DNA of 64,000 nucleotides from Roseibium sp. GTDB taxonomy: Bacteria; Pseudomonadota; Alphaproteobacteria; Rhizobiales; Stappiaceae. Below are positions 44,528-52,719 of the stretch, piece by piece; the first letter of the stretch is position 1, and the number at the start of each line of letters is the position of its first letter. Both the position numbers and the translations under genes were made by a program. Where the stretch lies: contig JAEPNV010000001.1 of NCBI GenBank assembly GCA_017643215.1, forward strand, positions 62,001-126,000, read 5' to 3'. Below the pieces are notes generated by a model. That model had not been told where the DNA came from, made no database searches, and saw nothing but the letters and a program-made list of their open reading frames with translations.

Positions 44528-45642
44528 CCGGTCTTGTCCATGGATTTCGGCCCGAGCGGATGGTCCGCATGCGGGTAGGGGTGGTGATGATGATCATGCC
44601 CATGATCATGGCTGTGCCCGTGGTCGTGGCTGTGGCCGTTCGCCTGGTCGTGATGATGATGGTGGTGCGCGGCGGCGCGGACCTGTTTTTCGCAGGCCCC
44701 CGTGCAGATCTCGTCGCACAAGGTGCATTCAGCTTCCGCCCCGAGCCCTTCCACATGATGGTGGTGGCTTTCCTGAGCCAGGCCGATTTCCGCTTCGAAT
44801 CCGAGCACCTGTTCGCGGTACTTGCACATCTGGCAGTTCATCAGGTTCTGGCCCTGAAGGATTTCCTGAACCCGGTCCGCCATGGTGTCGATCACCTGCG
44901 GATGGTCGTTCAAATATCCGGCCTTCAGGAATTCGATCTCCGGATGGGCCGCGGCAACCGTATCCGTCGCCGTATAAATTCGCTGCACCAGAACGCCGGT
45001 GAACAGGAAATACGGAAATACGATGATGCGCTTGTAGCCGAGCTTGGCGGCATGCTCGAGCCCGGGCGCAACCAATGGGAAGGTCACACCGGAATAGGCG
45101 GTTTCCGCCCAGCCGAAGCCGAAGCCCTCCCACAACAGCCGGGTGATCTTGGCCACGTTCGAATTCGCGTCCGGGTCGGACGCACCACGGCCGATGACCA
45201 TCAACAGCGTGTCATGGAGCGGCACGGATGTCTCAGCGGCATCGATCGCGTCCTGGATCCGCGCGCCGGCCGCCCGCACCATGCGCATGTCGACGGCCAG
45301 TTCCCGGCCATAAGAGATTTTCATCCCCGGGTTCTGCGCCTGGTAGGTGTTGAGGACGGAGGGAATGTCATTCTTGGCGTGCCCGGCGGCAAACAGCATG
45401 CCCGGGACGGCGAGCACATGCGTGCAGCCTTTCTCGCGCAGTTTGTTCAGACCGTCCTTGATCACCGGATTGGCGAACTCCAGATAGCCGTATTCCACCG
45501 GCCAATCGGGAAACCGCGCCCGCAGCCCTTCGGCCAGTTGCGCGAACTGCTTGACCGCGCCCCGGTTGCGGCTGCCATGACCGCAGATCATCAGGCCGAG
45601 CTTTTCGCTTCCCGGTTTGTCGCGCCCTAGAGTGCTGCTCAT
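44524..45642 (-). CDS. cbiX: Sirohydrochlorin cobaltochelatase, long CbiX with Fe-S and His-rich tail
   Basis: The 372-aa protein has two chelatase halves (LMICGHGSRNRGAVKQF with the catalytic His; GVTFPLVAPGLEH and IIVFPYFLFTGVLVQR in the second) and a C-terminal part with cysteines (MNCQMCKYREQV; CTLCDEICTGAC) likely to hold an iron-sulphur cluster, followed by a His-rich tail of about 45 residues (HHHHHHD, HSHDHGHSHDHGHDHHHH). CbiX inserts cobalt into sirohydrochlorin, so cobalt is added early. The tail probably stores cobalt. It overlaps neighbours on both sides by four bases. Confidence 0.93.
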   Translation of the reverse strand: MSSTLGRDKPGSEKLGLMICGHGSRNRGAVKQFAQLAEGLRARFPDWPVEYGYLEFANPVIKDGLNKLREKGCTHVLAVPGMLFAAGHAKNDIPSVLNTYQAQNPGMKISYGRELAVDMRMVRAAGARIQDAIDAAETSVPLHDTLLMVIGRGASDPDANSNVAKITRLLWEGFGFGWAETAYSGVTFPLVAPGLEHAAKLGYKRIIVFPYFLFTGVLVQRIYTATDTVAAAHPEIEFLKAGYLNDHPQVIDTMADRVQEILQGQNLMNCQMCKYREQVLGFEAEIGLAQESHHHHVEGLGAEAECTLCDEICTGACEKQVRAAAHHHHHHDQANGHSHDHGHSHDHGHDHHHHPYPHADHPLGPKSMDKTG

Positions 45643-45878
45643 TGAGCCGTCTCCGCCGGCGAGTCCGGTTGATCCTTCGGGGCCGCGTCCTGGTCGGAGC
45701 GTCTTATCCGCCCGCGCAGGGCGACAAGACCGGCCACGGCCGCCGCGCCCGCCACCGCCGCAACCCCTACCCAGTGGGAATGTCCGGCAAGCTCGCCAAG
45801 ATGGCCCACATGCGCGAAAGCGGGCGCCGGGACGAGGAACAGTCCGGCCGGCAGTGCGAGCCTGGGCAGGATAATCAT
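45639..45878 (-). CDS. Small membrane protein, first gene of the cobalamin operon (DUF6732-like)
   Basis: The 79-aa protein has a signal-like N terminus (LPRLALPAGLFLVPAPAFA), a His-containing loop (HVGHLGELAGHSHW) and one transmembrane helix (VGVAAVAGAAAVAGLVAL), then a charged tail. The histidines could bind cobalt and it may aid cobalt entry, but there is no recognised enzyme or transporter domain. I recall a similar family (DUF6732) next to cbiX; that assignment is tentative. GGGAGAG precedes the ATG. It is the first gene downstream of the riboswitch. Confidence 0.75.
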   Translation of the reverse strand: MIILPRLALPAGLFLVPAPAFAHVGHLGELAGHSHWVGVAAVAGAAAVAGLVALRGRIRRSDQDAAPKDQPDSPAETAQ

Positions 45879-45899
45879 GTGGGTCTCTCCCTATCCGTG

Positions 45900-45919
45900 C
45901 CGGGCCGTAAATCGCCCGG
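45900..45919 (-). other. Hairpin between riboswitch and ribosome site
   Basis: CCGGGC at 45900-45905 and GCCCGG at 45914-45919 form a perfect six-base stem with an eight-base loop. It lies between the B12 aptamer and the GGGAGAG ribosome site of the first operon gene, where an expression platform is expected. It does not itself cover the ribosome site. Confidence 0.5.
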
Positions 45920-45926
45920 AGGAAAA

Positions 45927-46104
45927 CCAAATGTGTCTGGCGTTGCCCATGGGGAGAGAAAGCGGGCAAAGCCGCGCCGGGCCACTGAACGGGCCCGTTC
46001 CGGCAAAACCTTCGACAGCTCCGGCGTTGGTCCCCGGGATGGGTCGACCGCAACCGGAATCGCTTTCAGTCCCTTCAAGGACGCCGTCCGATTGGCGGCA
46101 CCGT
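45927..46104 (-). promoter_or_regulatory. Probable cobalamin riboswitch upstream of the cob operon
   Basis: Read on the minus strand, the leader contains ACGGTGCCGCC at its 5' end, then GATTCCGGTTGCGGTCGACCC, ACGCCGGAGCTGTCG, CGTTCAGTGGCCCG and finally CAACGCCAGACACAT. These match, in order and spacing, the GGTGCC, GGGAATCCGGTGCGG, CCGGAGCTGCCCCCGC and GCCAGGAGACC elements of B12 riboswitches, with departures in the last two. It begins about 225 bases before the first gene (45878) of a cobalamin operon. Binding of adenosylcobalamin should switch the operon off. It is a divergent variant, so detection by a covariance model is needed to be certain. Confidence 0.65.
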
Positions 46105-46692
46105 AAAAGAGCGGTCATATGGGATCAAGCTGGAAAGCGACATGAAAGCGTTTCTGTCCGGTCTTGGCACCGGCGAACTCTATCGGACAGCTCAGTCGGC
46201 GGCATTCTCGCTGTCCGGTTCAGTTCAGCAGTGGGATAGAGTGTGTAGACGGAAGCCCTCACCGTGCCGCCCCGGCCATCGAACTGGGGCCCAGCACTTT
46301 GCGGAAGGTGTTGTTTTCCAGAACAAAATTCAGGGGTTGCTGGGTCCCGGACGGCCGCTCACGCGTCCTCCGGGAAAGCAAAGAACTGCTGGCAGCCCCA
46401 ATGCCAGATCGCATGTCCTTACGCGTTTTGGCCGCACAAAGCGCAATTGGTTCAATGCCATAGGCGAGCCTCCGGATTCTAAACCGGACAACAGTGGAAC
46501 CTTGTCCGAGGATGACGACGGAAAGATCGGGGACTGTCATCAACCTCGGGCGCCCATTTAGGCGCTTGGTGCCGGAGATTCAACCGGCATTCCACGCAAG
46601 CTACCCGTTGGCAGCGTTGCGGTTGCGCCGCTCCCGGTCATGGGGTCTAGTGGGATTTCGCAGTTGCGTGTCCGGCCAAAGGAAACAAGAAC
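46105..46692. other. 588-base stretch without a supported gene
   Basis: Frames on both strands are short and look unlike proteins. A hairpin CGGACAGC (46184-46191)/GCTGTCCG (46210-46217) is present and the promoter of the riboswitch-led operon must lie near 46105-46250. The plus-strand gene at 46693 lacks a clear Shine-Dalgarno apart from GGAAACAAG. A tRNA-like anticodon stem near 46471-46488 is not part of a complete tRNA. The region may be a decayed gene. Confidence 0.4.
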
Positions 46693-47217
46693 ATGTCGAG
46701 CCAAAGCCATCTGGTTTTCACCGTCATCGCTCAGGACCGCCCCGGCCTTGTGGAACGATTGGCGGATGCGATCGCCTCGGCGGGCGGCAACTGGGTGGAA
46801 AGCTCCATGGCCCGCCTCGGCGGCGAGTTTGCCGGGATCGTCAGTGTGGACATTGAAACCGGTTCCCTGGCCGATCTGCACGGTCATTTTGACGCGATGA
46901 TTGCCGATGGCATCGCCATCACCGTTCGCTCGGATCCGCAAGGCGCTGCCGCCTCGTCCGGCCCCAAGGTGCATATGGACGTGATGTCACGCGATCATCC
47001 GGGCATTTTGCGCGCTGTCACACAGGTCCTGACGGCGCACGGCGTAAGCATTGACCACCTGGAGACCACGGTCGTCTCTGGATCCATGCAAGGCGGTGAC
47101 ATGTTCAAGGCCACGGCCGATTTGCGGCTTCCCGATGACCTTGCGCCAGCCCGTTTGAGTGAAGCGTTGGAAGAAACCGCGGCCGACCTGATGGCGGACA
47201 TCACGCTCGCGGACTGA
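46693..47217 (+). CDS. Tandem ACT-domain protein (GcvR family)
   Basis: The 174-aa protein consists of two ACT domains: LVFTVIAQDRPGLVERLADAI (residues about 7-27, with DRPG turn) and VHMDVMSRDHPGILRAVTQV (about 96-115). GcvR-type proteins sense glycine and restrain the glycine-cleavage activator GcvA; similar ACT pairs also bind other amino acids. No DNA-binding domain is present. The next gene starts 45 bases downstream. Confidence 0.85.
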   Translation: MSSQSHLVFTVIAQDRPGLVERLADAIASAGGNWVESSMARLGGEFAGIVSVDIETGSLADLHGHFDAMIADGIAITVRSDPQGAAASSGPKVHMDVMSRDHPGILRAVTQVLTAHGVSIDHLETTVVSGSMQGGDMFKATADLRLPDDLAPARLSEALEETAADLMADITLAD

Positions 47218-47262
47218 CCGCGCCGCGGTTTGTGCGCCGATTTGTGGGGATTTGGGACGGCC

Positions 47263-48282
47263 ATGCGGACACCATGGAGGCTGGCGGCTCAATCAAACGC
47301 CAAGAACGTCCTCGTCCTGGGCGCAAGCGGGACGATCGGCAAAGCGACAGTTGCAGCGCTGTTGGCCCATGGACACACAGTGACAAGCATCTGCCGTCCG
47401 GCCACCGCGGCCCAAATGGTCAACAGCATGACGGACGGGCCGCGCGGCAATAGAACGACTGTGCGTGTGGCCGATGTCACGGATCTTCATTCCCTGACCC
47501 AACAGGGAATCGGCGGAGACCGGTTCGATGCCATCGTCTCCTGCCTCGCCTCGCGCACCGGTGGGTCGGAGGATGCCTGGGCGATCGACTGCGAGGCGCA
47601 CCGAACGGCGTTGGCCGCTGCACGCGCCGCCGGCATTCGGCAATTTGTGCTCTTGTCCGCGATCTGCGTGCAAAAGCCACTGCTTGCTTTTCAACACGCC
47701 AAGCTGGCTTTCGAGGCTGATCTGAAGGCCTCCGGTCTGACCTATTCGATTGTCCGCCCGACCGCCTATTTCAAATCCCTGTCCGGCCAGGTGCAGCGGG
47801 TGAAAGACGGCAAGCCCTTCCTGATGTTCGGAAATGGCGCGCTGACCGCCTGCAAGCCGATCAGCGACGCGGATCTCGGTGATTTCATCGCCCGCTGCCT
47901 GAGCGACCCGGACAAACAGAACGCCATCTTGCCGGTCGGCGGTCCGGGCCCGGCGATCACACCGCGCGAGCAGGGCGAATTCCTGTTTGCGCGGCTGGGC
48001 AAAAAACCGCGCTTCAAGCATGTGCCGGTGGCCATGCTGGATGTGATCGCGGCCGGTCTGGCGGGCGCGGGTCTGCTGGTTCCCGCCGCCCGGCGCAAGG
48101 CGGAACTTGCCCGGATCGGCCGCTACTACGCGACCGAATCCATGCTGGTGCTCGATCCAAAGACGGGCCGTTACGATGCGGAGGCGACGCCCTCCCACGG
48201 CAGTGAAACGTTGTTTTCGTTTTATGAAAGACTGCTGCGCGATGAGGTTACCGTCGACCGGGGCGAGCATGCGGTGTTTTAA
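47263..48282 (+). CDS. bciA: BciA-type divinyl (proto)chlorophyllide 8-vinyl reductase-like protein
   Basis: The 339-aa protein is an atypical short-chain dehydrogenase with the NAD(P)H motif VLVLGASGTIGKATVAAL, FVLLSAICVQKP and YSIVRPTAYFKSLSGQV, and the C-terminal signature GRYDAEATPSHGSETLFSFY that I associate with BciA. BciA reduces the 8-vinyl group of divinyl chlorophyllide in phototrophs. No other bacteriochlorophyll gene is in the window; it may serve a photosynthesis cluster elsewhere or act on another substrate. ATG 47263 is preceded by GGGACGG; an upstream GTG/TTG start region is open in frame for 11 codons. Confidence 0.8.
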   Translation: MRTPWRLAAQSNAKNVLVLGASGTIGKATVAALLAHGHTVTSICRPATAAQMVNSMTDGPRGNRTTVRVADVTDLHSLTQQGIGGDRFDAIVSCLASRTGGSEDAWAIDCEAHRTALAAARAAGIRQFVLLSAICVQKPLLAFQHAKLAFEADLKASGLTYSIVRPTAYFKSLSGQVQRVKDGKPFLMFGNGALTACKPISDADLGDFIARCLSDPDKQNAILPVGGPGPAITPREQGEFLFARLGKKPRFKHVPVAMLDVIAAGLAGAGLLVPAARRKAELARIGRYYATESMLVLDPKTGRYDAEATPSHGSETLFSFYERLLRDEVTVDRGEHAVF

Positions 48283-48501
48283 GCCCGCCCGCCGGACAAA
48301 AGCGCAGCTTGCATTTTCATTGCATGTCTTTGCGCACACGAATGCCGCGCCGCGCCGAAGTCCGGTCGTGATGCGTGACTTGAAGGTCGCCGAGACATGT
48401 TCAACGCTCTTCGGCCGTGTTGAGCGACAATTGATCGCATCGGCTGTCGTTGAGTTCCCTTGAACTTGCGGTAGCATCTGACTTCCAGTCGCGGGGGTAC
48501 G

Positions 48502-48717
48502 ATGCTGAGTAAACCGTTCATGACCACGCACGAGATCGCGGAGCTTTTGAAAGTCCGCGAGCAGACCGTGCGGACGTGGATCCACCAGCAGGAGCTGCGC
48601 GCCGTCAAGCTTGGCCGCGAATTTCGCGTGGCGGTCAAGGACCTCGAAGCGTTCGTGAACGAGCACGCAACGCGCGAACCGAGCTGGACCAATACCGACG
48701 CGCCGGACCGCCCATGA
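48502..48717 (+). CDS. Small excisionase-type helix-turn-helix DNA-binding protein
   Basis: The 71-aa protein is a MerR-like HTH of the excisionase/HTH_17 type: MTTHEIAELLKVREQTVRTW (helix-turn-helix), then WIHQQELRAVKLGREFRVAV (wing). Such proteins act as excisionases or as small regulators. GCGGGGG at 48491 is a poor ribosome site. It lies alone between the reductase and the antiporter, 219 bases after the former; no integrase lies beside it, but an integrase tail occurs 10 kb away. Confidence 0.8.
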   Translation: MLSKPFMTTHEIAELLKVREQTVRTWIHQQELRAVKLGREFRVAVKDLEAFVNEHATREPSWTNTDAPDRP

Positions 48718-48802
48718 GTGTCCGGTGCCCGCGTGACCGAGGATCGATGCAAGCGACGTTTGCCGTCCGCCGCGCTCGAACCACAGACGCGAAAGACGCG
48801 AT

Positions 48803-50518
48803 ATGACAACGGCGATCGAGGGCTATATCTTCTACGAGATTGCCGCACTTCTCGTGCTTGCAGCAGGTGTCGGTTTTGTCGGGCTGCTCTTGCGCCAGCC
48901 GCTGATCGTCAGCTTCATCGCGGTCGGCATTCTCGCCGGCCCGTCGGGTCTCGACATTGCCCGGTCCGACGAACAGATCGATCTCCTGGCCGAGCTTGGC
49001 ATCGCGGTGCTGCTGTTTCTGGTCGGTTTGAAGCTCGATTTCACGCTTGTGCGCACGCTGGGTCCAGTGGCCCTAGTGACCGGTCTCGGACAGGTGATCT
49101 TCACAACGATATTTGGGTTTTTGATCGCGTTGGGGCTCGGGCTCGATGCGCGCACCGCCCTTTATGTGGCCATTGCGCTCACCTTCTCCTCCACGATCAT
49201 CATCGTGAAGCTGTTGTCGGACAAGCGCGAGATCGATTCTCTTCATGGGCGGATCGCGCTGGGCTTCCTGATCGTTCAGGACGTGGTCGTCGTGATCGCG
49301 ATGATTTCGCTGTCGGCCATTGGCGTTGGCGGTGCGGGCGACGGGGCCCTCAGCGATGTTCTGGCCGTCCTGGGCTATGGCCTTGCCATGCTCGCCGCCG
49401 TTGCCGTTTTCATCCGGTTCATCGCCAATCCGCTGGTCGAGCGGCTGTCGCGTGCGCCGGAACTTCTGGTGTCCTTTGCGATCGGTTGGGCGGCGCTTTT
49501 GGCCGCCGTCGGTCACTATCTTGGCTTCGGCAAGGAACTGGGCGGTCTTTTGGCCGGCGTGTCGCTTGCTTCGACCCCGTTTCGGGAGGCCATCGCGGCC
49601 CGCCTCGCGTCGCTGCGCGATTTCCTGCTGCTGTTCTTCTTCATTGCGCTTGGCGCCTCGCTTGACCTTTCCGTTCTCGGCGCGAGCGTGTGGCCGGCGG
49701 TTGTTCTTTCGTTCTTTGTCTTGATCGGCAATCCGCTGATCGTGCTCGCCATCATGGGCGCCATGGGCTACCGCAAGCGCACCGGCTTCCTTGCCGGGTT
49801 GACCGTCGCGCAAATCAGCGAGTTCTCCCTGATCTTCATGGCCATGGGCGTCACGATCGGACATGTCGCCGAAGAGGCGCTTGGCCTCGTCACGCTCGTC
49901 GGCCTCGTGACCATCGCGGCGTCGACCTACATGATCACCTACTCGCATTCCATCTATGACCGGCTCGAACCGCTGCTGGGTGTGTTTGAGCGCCGGCGGG
50001 TTGCGGACGGCCGCGAAGACAAGCCGGAGGACGCTGCCGCGCACGACGTGGTCCTGTTTGGACTTGGCCGGTATGGGCTCGGGATCGGATCGTCCTTGAG
50101 GGACGCCGGACTGCGCGTGCTTGGCGTTGATTTCAGCCCGGAAGCCGTGCGCCATGCCAAATCGCGCGGATTTGATGTTCTGTTCGGCGATGCCACCGAT
50201 CCCGAGTTCCTCGGCCACTTGCCGCTCCGCCAGGCCAAATGGATCGTGCTGGCTGTTCCCGAACACGACATTGGTCTCACTCATGACGATCCGCGCCGGG
50301 CCCTGCTGCGCGCCGTACGGGACCTCGGCTTTTCCGGCAAAGTGGCGGTTGCAGCACACCGCCCGACGAGTGTCGACGATCTGACCCGGGGCGGCGCGGA
50401 TCTCGTGCTCATGCCTTATCGCGACGCGGCGATTGCCGCGGCCGGCATGATCCTCGGGCGCGAGAGGACGCCGGAGCTTGCCCGGAGCCCGGATGGCCAG
50501 AAGGAACTCAGCGCGTGA
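48803..50518 (+). CDS. CPA2 monovalent cation:proton antiporter with TrkA-N domain
   Basis: The 571-aa protein has about 12 transmembrane helices (GLLLRQPLIVSFIAVGILAGPSGLD near the start, FSSTIIIVKLLSDK) and a C-terminal Rossmann RCK domain (VVLFGLGRYGLGIGSSLRDAG, about residues 410-530). It belongs to the KefB/YbaL group, which expels K+ or Na+ in exchange for H+. The UspA gene overlaps its stop by four bases, so they are translated together and the Usp could regulate ion flux. Confidence 0.9.
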   Translation: MTTAIEGYIFYEIAALLVLAAGVGFVGLLLRQPLIVSFIAVGILAGPSGLDIARSDEQIDLLAELGIAVLLFLVGLKLDFTLVRTLGPVALVTGLGQVIFTTIFGFLIALGLGLDARTALYVAIALTFSSTIIIVKLLSDKREIDSLHGRIALGFLIVQDVVVVIAMISLSAIGVGGAGDGALSDVLAVLGYGLAMLAAVAVFIRFIANPLVERLSRAPELLVSFAIGWAALLAAVGHYLGFGKELGGLLAGVSLASTPFREAIAARLASLRDFLLLFFFIALGASLDLSVLGASVWPAVVLSFFVLIGNPLIVLAIMGAMGYRKRTGFLAGLTVAQISEFSLIFMAMGVTIGHVAEEALGLVTLVGLVTIAASTYMITYSHSIYDRLEPLLGVFERRRVADGREDKPEDAAAHDVVLFGLGRYGLGIGSSLRDAGLRVLGVDFSPEAVRHAKSRGFDVLFGDATDPEFLGHLPLRQAKWIVLAVPEHDIGLTHDDPRRALLRAVRDLGFSGKVAVAAHRPTSVDDLTRGGADLVLMPYRDAAIAAAGMILGRERTPELARSPDGQKELSA

Positions 50519-51543
50519 GGCAGAAGAGCCAGCCGGTGGCAGACCTGTCGCGCGCGCGCATCTCGCGCGTGCTGGCCGTTGCGGATCCTGAAACAGCCCG
50601 GTCCGTGATCGGCGTGGCAGCCGACCTTGCCGCGCGCCTTGACGCGCGTCTCGATGTCTTGAGCTGTGTTGAACCGCCGCGCGACCTCGACGCGATCGCC
50701 CGCGCCACGGACCTTGGCCCGGATGATGTGATTGAGCGGGTTCGCGAAAAGCGCCGGGCGGAGATGGCGGAGGCCCTCGCCGGAAGCCTGCCGGACCAGG
50801 ACGCAAGGGTCCATGTTGCGATCGGCAAATCGTTTGTCGAGATCATCGGCCACGTCCTGCGTGACAAAATCGATTTGGTGATCAAGGCTGCCGAGCCGTT
50901 GCCCCGGCTACAAAACCTGCTCTTTGGGAGCACGGACCAGCACCTCCTGCGCAAATGCCCCTGTCCGGTCTGGCTCAGAACCCCGGATGCCGGACGCGCG
51001 CCGCGTTCAATCATCGCTGCCGTCGATGTCGACGATTGGGACACCGCGGAACCGGACACCCTCCATGACGTCAACCGGTGTGTTGTCGAAACGGCCTTGC
51101 GGCTCGGAGCCGGACAGCAAGCAACCGTTCATGTCCTGCATGCCTGGGAGGCCATTGGAGAAGGGATGGTCTGGGCGTTCGCGTCACGCCACGATGGGCG
51201 CGCGGCGGCGGCCCACTATGTCGGCGAAATAGAATCGGCCCGCCGCCGGTCCATAACCACCCTTCTAAAGCCCTATGAAGCCATCGCTGCCACGCTCGGC
51301 GTGCGTCTTGTTCCGCAGCTTGTGCGCGGTCCCGCCCGGGCGGTGATCCCCGACGAGGCGAAAAACCAGTCGGCGGACCTTGTCGTGATGGGAACGATCG
51401 CACGGACGGGGCTCAGCGGCGTCATCATCGGCAACACCGCCGAAGATGTTCTGAACTCGGTTGCGTGCTCGGTCGTCGCCGTTAAACCGACGAGCTTCGT
51501 CAGTCCGATCGCGGCGGACCTTGCCGGTATGCGGGACCCATGA
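50515..51543 (+). CDS. Universal stress protein with two UspA domains
   Basis: The 342-aa protein has two Usp domains (about 1-155 and 160-330). The second holds the ATP-binding-type motif GTIARTGLSGVIIGNTAEDVL; the first has a weaker form (LLFGSTDQHLLRKCPCPVW). It probably binds ATP and responds to stress, with the coupled antiporter as possible partner. GTG 50515 overlaps the antiporter stop; GTG 50536 is an alternative. Confidence 0.87.
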   Translation: MRQKSQPVADLSRARISRVLAVADPETARSVIGVAADLAARLDARLDVLSCVEPPRDLDAIARATDLGPDDVIERVREKRRAEMAEALAGSLPDQDARVHVAIGKSFVEIIGHVLRDKIDLVIKAAEPLPRLQNLLFGSTDQHLLRKCPCPVWLRTPDAGRAPRSIIAAVDVDDWDTAEPDTLHDVNRCVVETALRLGAGQQATVHVLHAWEAIGEGMVWAFASRHDGRAAAAHYVGEIESARRRSITTLLKPYEAIAATLGVRLVPQLVRGPARAVIPDEAKNQSADLVVMGTIARTGLSGVIIGNTAEDVLNSVACSVVAVKPTSFVSPIAADLAGMRDP

Positions 51544-51646
51544 TCCGCACCCGTGAAGTCCCGCGGTGCCACGGATCTTTCAACCTGCGGGTTTTGAGGG
51601 CGTGCGGGGGATGGTTGTATCGCGGGACGAACTGGATATTGGCGGG

Positions 51647-52693
51647 CTATCCAGTTTCTCTTGGATGCGACCAGCGTTTGGCCGTTGCAGCCGGTGGATG
51701 CCCCAGGTGGTTCAACGCGCTGTACCGTGGTGGCTCGTAGTGGGTCATCGCATCGTAGGGTTGACGAAATGCATCGCCTGTCTCGCCGTCCGTGACAAAA
51801 AACGCATTCACGCCCGGGAAATCACAGCCGACCAAAGACATGCCCTTGGTTTTCCCAATAAGGTCGAGTGTTTTCAGGCTGGCGCCAAAATGGTTTGTGC
51901 CATCCCACGCCGCACCGGCTTGATAGGGCACTTCAACGGCAACGGACGGCGGAATGGAGGCGTTATACTCAATGCAAGCGACTCTGGCTGTTCGATCCAG
52001 GGCACGCCAGACATGGCTGGTATTTTGGTCCACATCGACAGAAATGTAGTCAAAAATCATGGCAGCGTTGTTGCTATCCAGTATCTGGTTAATGTTATCA
52101 GGCTCCACAAAGATTTGAATGATTTTTGATTGACCTGATACAATAAAATCTTGGAATATTTCCCCGGCCTCTTTGCTCTTTTGTTCGTCGCCTTCGATCC
52201 AAACACCTGACCAGCCGCGCTCCAACAAGAACCTGGTTGTGTTCTGGGTGCCATTTTCAACGCCAATCTCAAGAAACGTACGGGTTTTCTCGCCAATTCG
52301 AGAAAAGATCTCCGCGATGTAACCATCTTCCCCGAATTGGCTATAAACTTGCGCGTAACTCCGAGACAAAGACTTTGGGTCCCTGCACCGCGTCTCGAAA
52401 TCCGTTATTGAATTCATCGCAGCAATTTGTTGCCGCTCTTTGGTCATGTGTGTGTGAATATTGATCGAGTCTGCTCTTCTTATGAGTTCATTCGAGAGAT
52501 CGATGTGATAATTGCTTATTCGATCAAGGTGTGAAAGTGTTTCTTTTACATTCGCGCCTTGATTTGCATTCAATTGATCGACAGACCTGAATATTTCATT
52601 CAGCCGATCCTCGATCGTACTTAAATTCACTCGCTGAACATTTTGCCTCCACCAGGCTCGCTTCTCGCATCGACGCAAATTGCTGCATACCAT
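51647..52693 (-). CDS. FkbM-like methyltransferase-fold protein of lower GC content
   Basis: The 348-aa protein has an N-terminal coiled-coil-like stretch (about residues 20-110) and then YSQFGEDGYIAEIFSRIGEK, FLEIGVENGTQNT (SAM-binding loop), and FDYISVDVDQNTSHVW. This pattern resembles FkbM-type or class I SAM methyltransferases; the target is unknown. The gene is clearly richer in A/T (52040-52640 in particular) than its surroundings, which points to transfer. ATG 52693 is used; the frame stays open upstream but runs through the YciB gene. Confidence 0.65.
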   Translation of the reverse strand: MVCSNLRRCEKRAWWRQNVQRVNLSTIEDRLNEIFRSVDQLNANQGANVKETLSHLDRISNYHIDLSNELIRRADSINIHTHMTKERQQIAAMNSITDFETRCRDPKSLSRSYAQVYSQFGEDGYIAEIFSRIGEKTRTFLEIGVENGTQNTTRFLLERGWSGVWIEGDEQKSKEAGEIFQDFIVSGQSKIIQIFVEPDNINQILDSNNAAMIFDYISVDVDQNTSHVWRALDRTARVACIEYNASIPPSVAVEVPYQAGAAWDGTNHFGASLKTLDLIGKTKGMSLVGCDFPGVNAFFVTDGETGDAFRQPYDAMTHYEPPRYSALNHLGHPPAATAKRWSHPRETG

Positions 52694-52719
52694 TTCAACC
52701 AGATCAATGGGCCCTGACC

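Noticed and set aside
46440..46515. tRNA-like stretch with a TCCGG...CCGGA anticodon-type stem and a D-arm-like GCGCAATTGGTTCAATGC
   Set aside because: The loop has eight bases, no T-psi-C arm (GTTCRANYC) or acceptor stem can be formed on either strand, so it is not a tRNA gene.
46142..46561. 139-codon plus-strand frame in the gap before the ACT-domain gene
   Set aside because: Composition is unlike a folded protein, there is no ribosome site and no familiar motif.
49073..50806. Long minus-strand frame (577 codons) opposite the antiporter gene
   Set aside because: It is a mirror frame of a well-supported membrane-protein gene, has a biased Arg/Asp/Gln composition and no domain.
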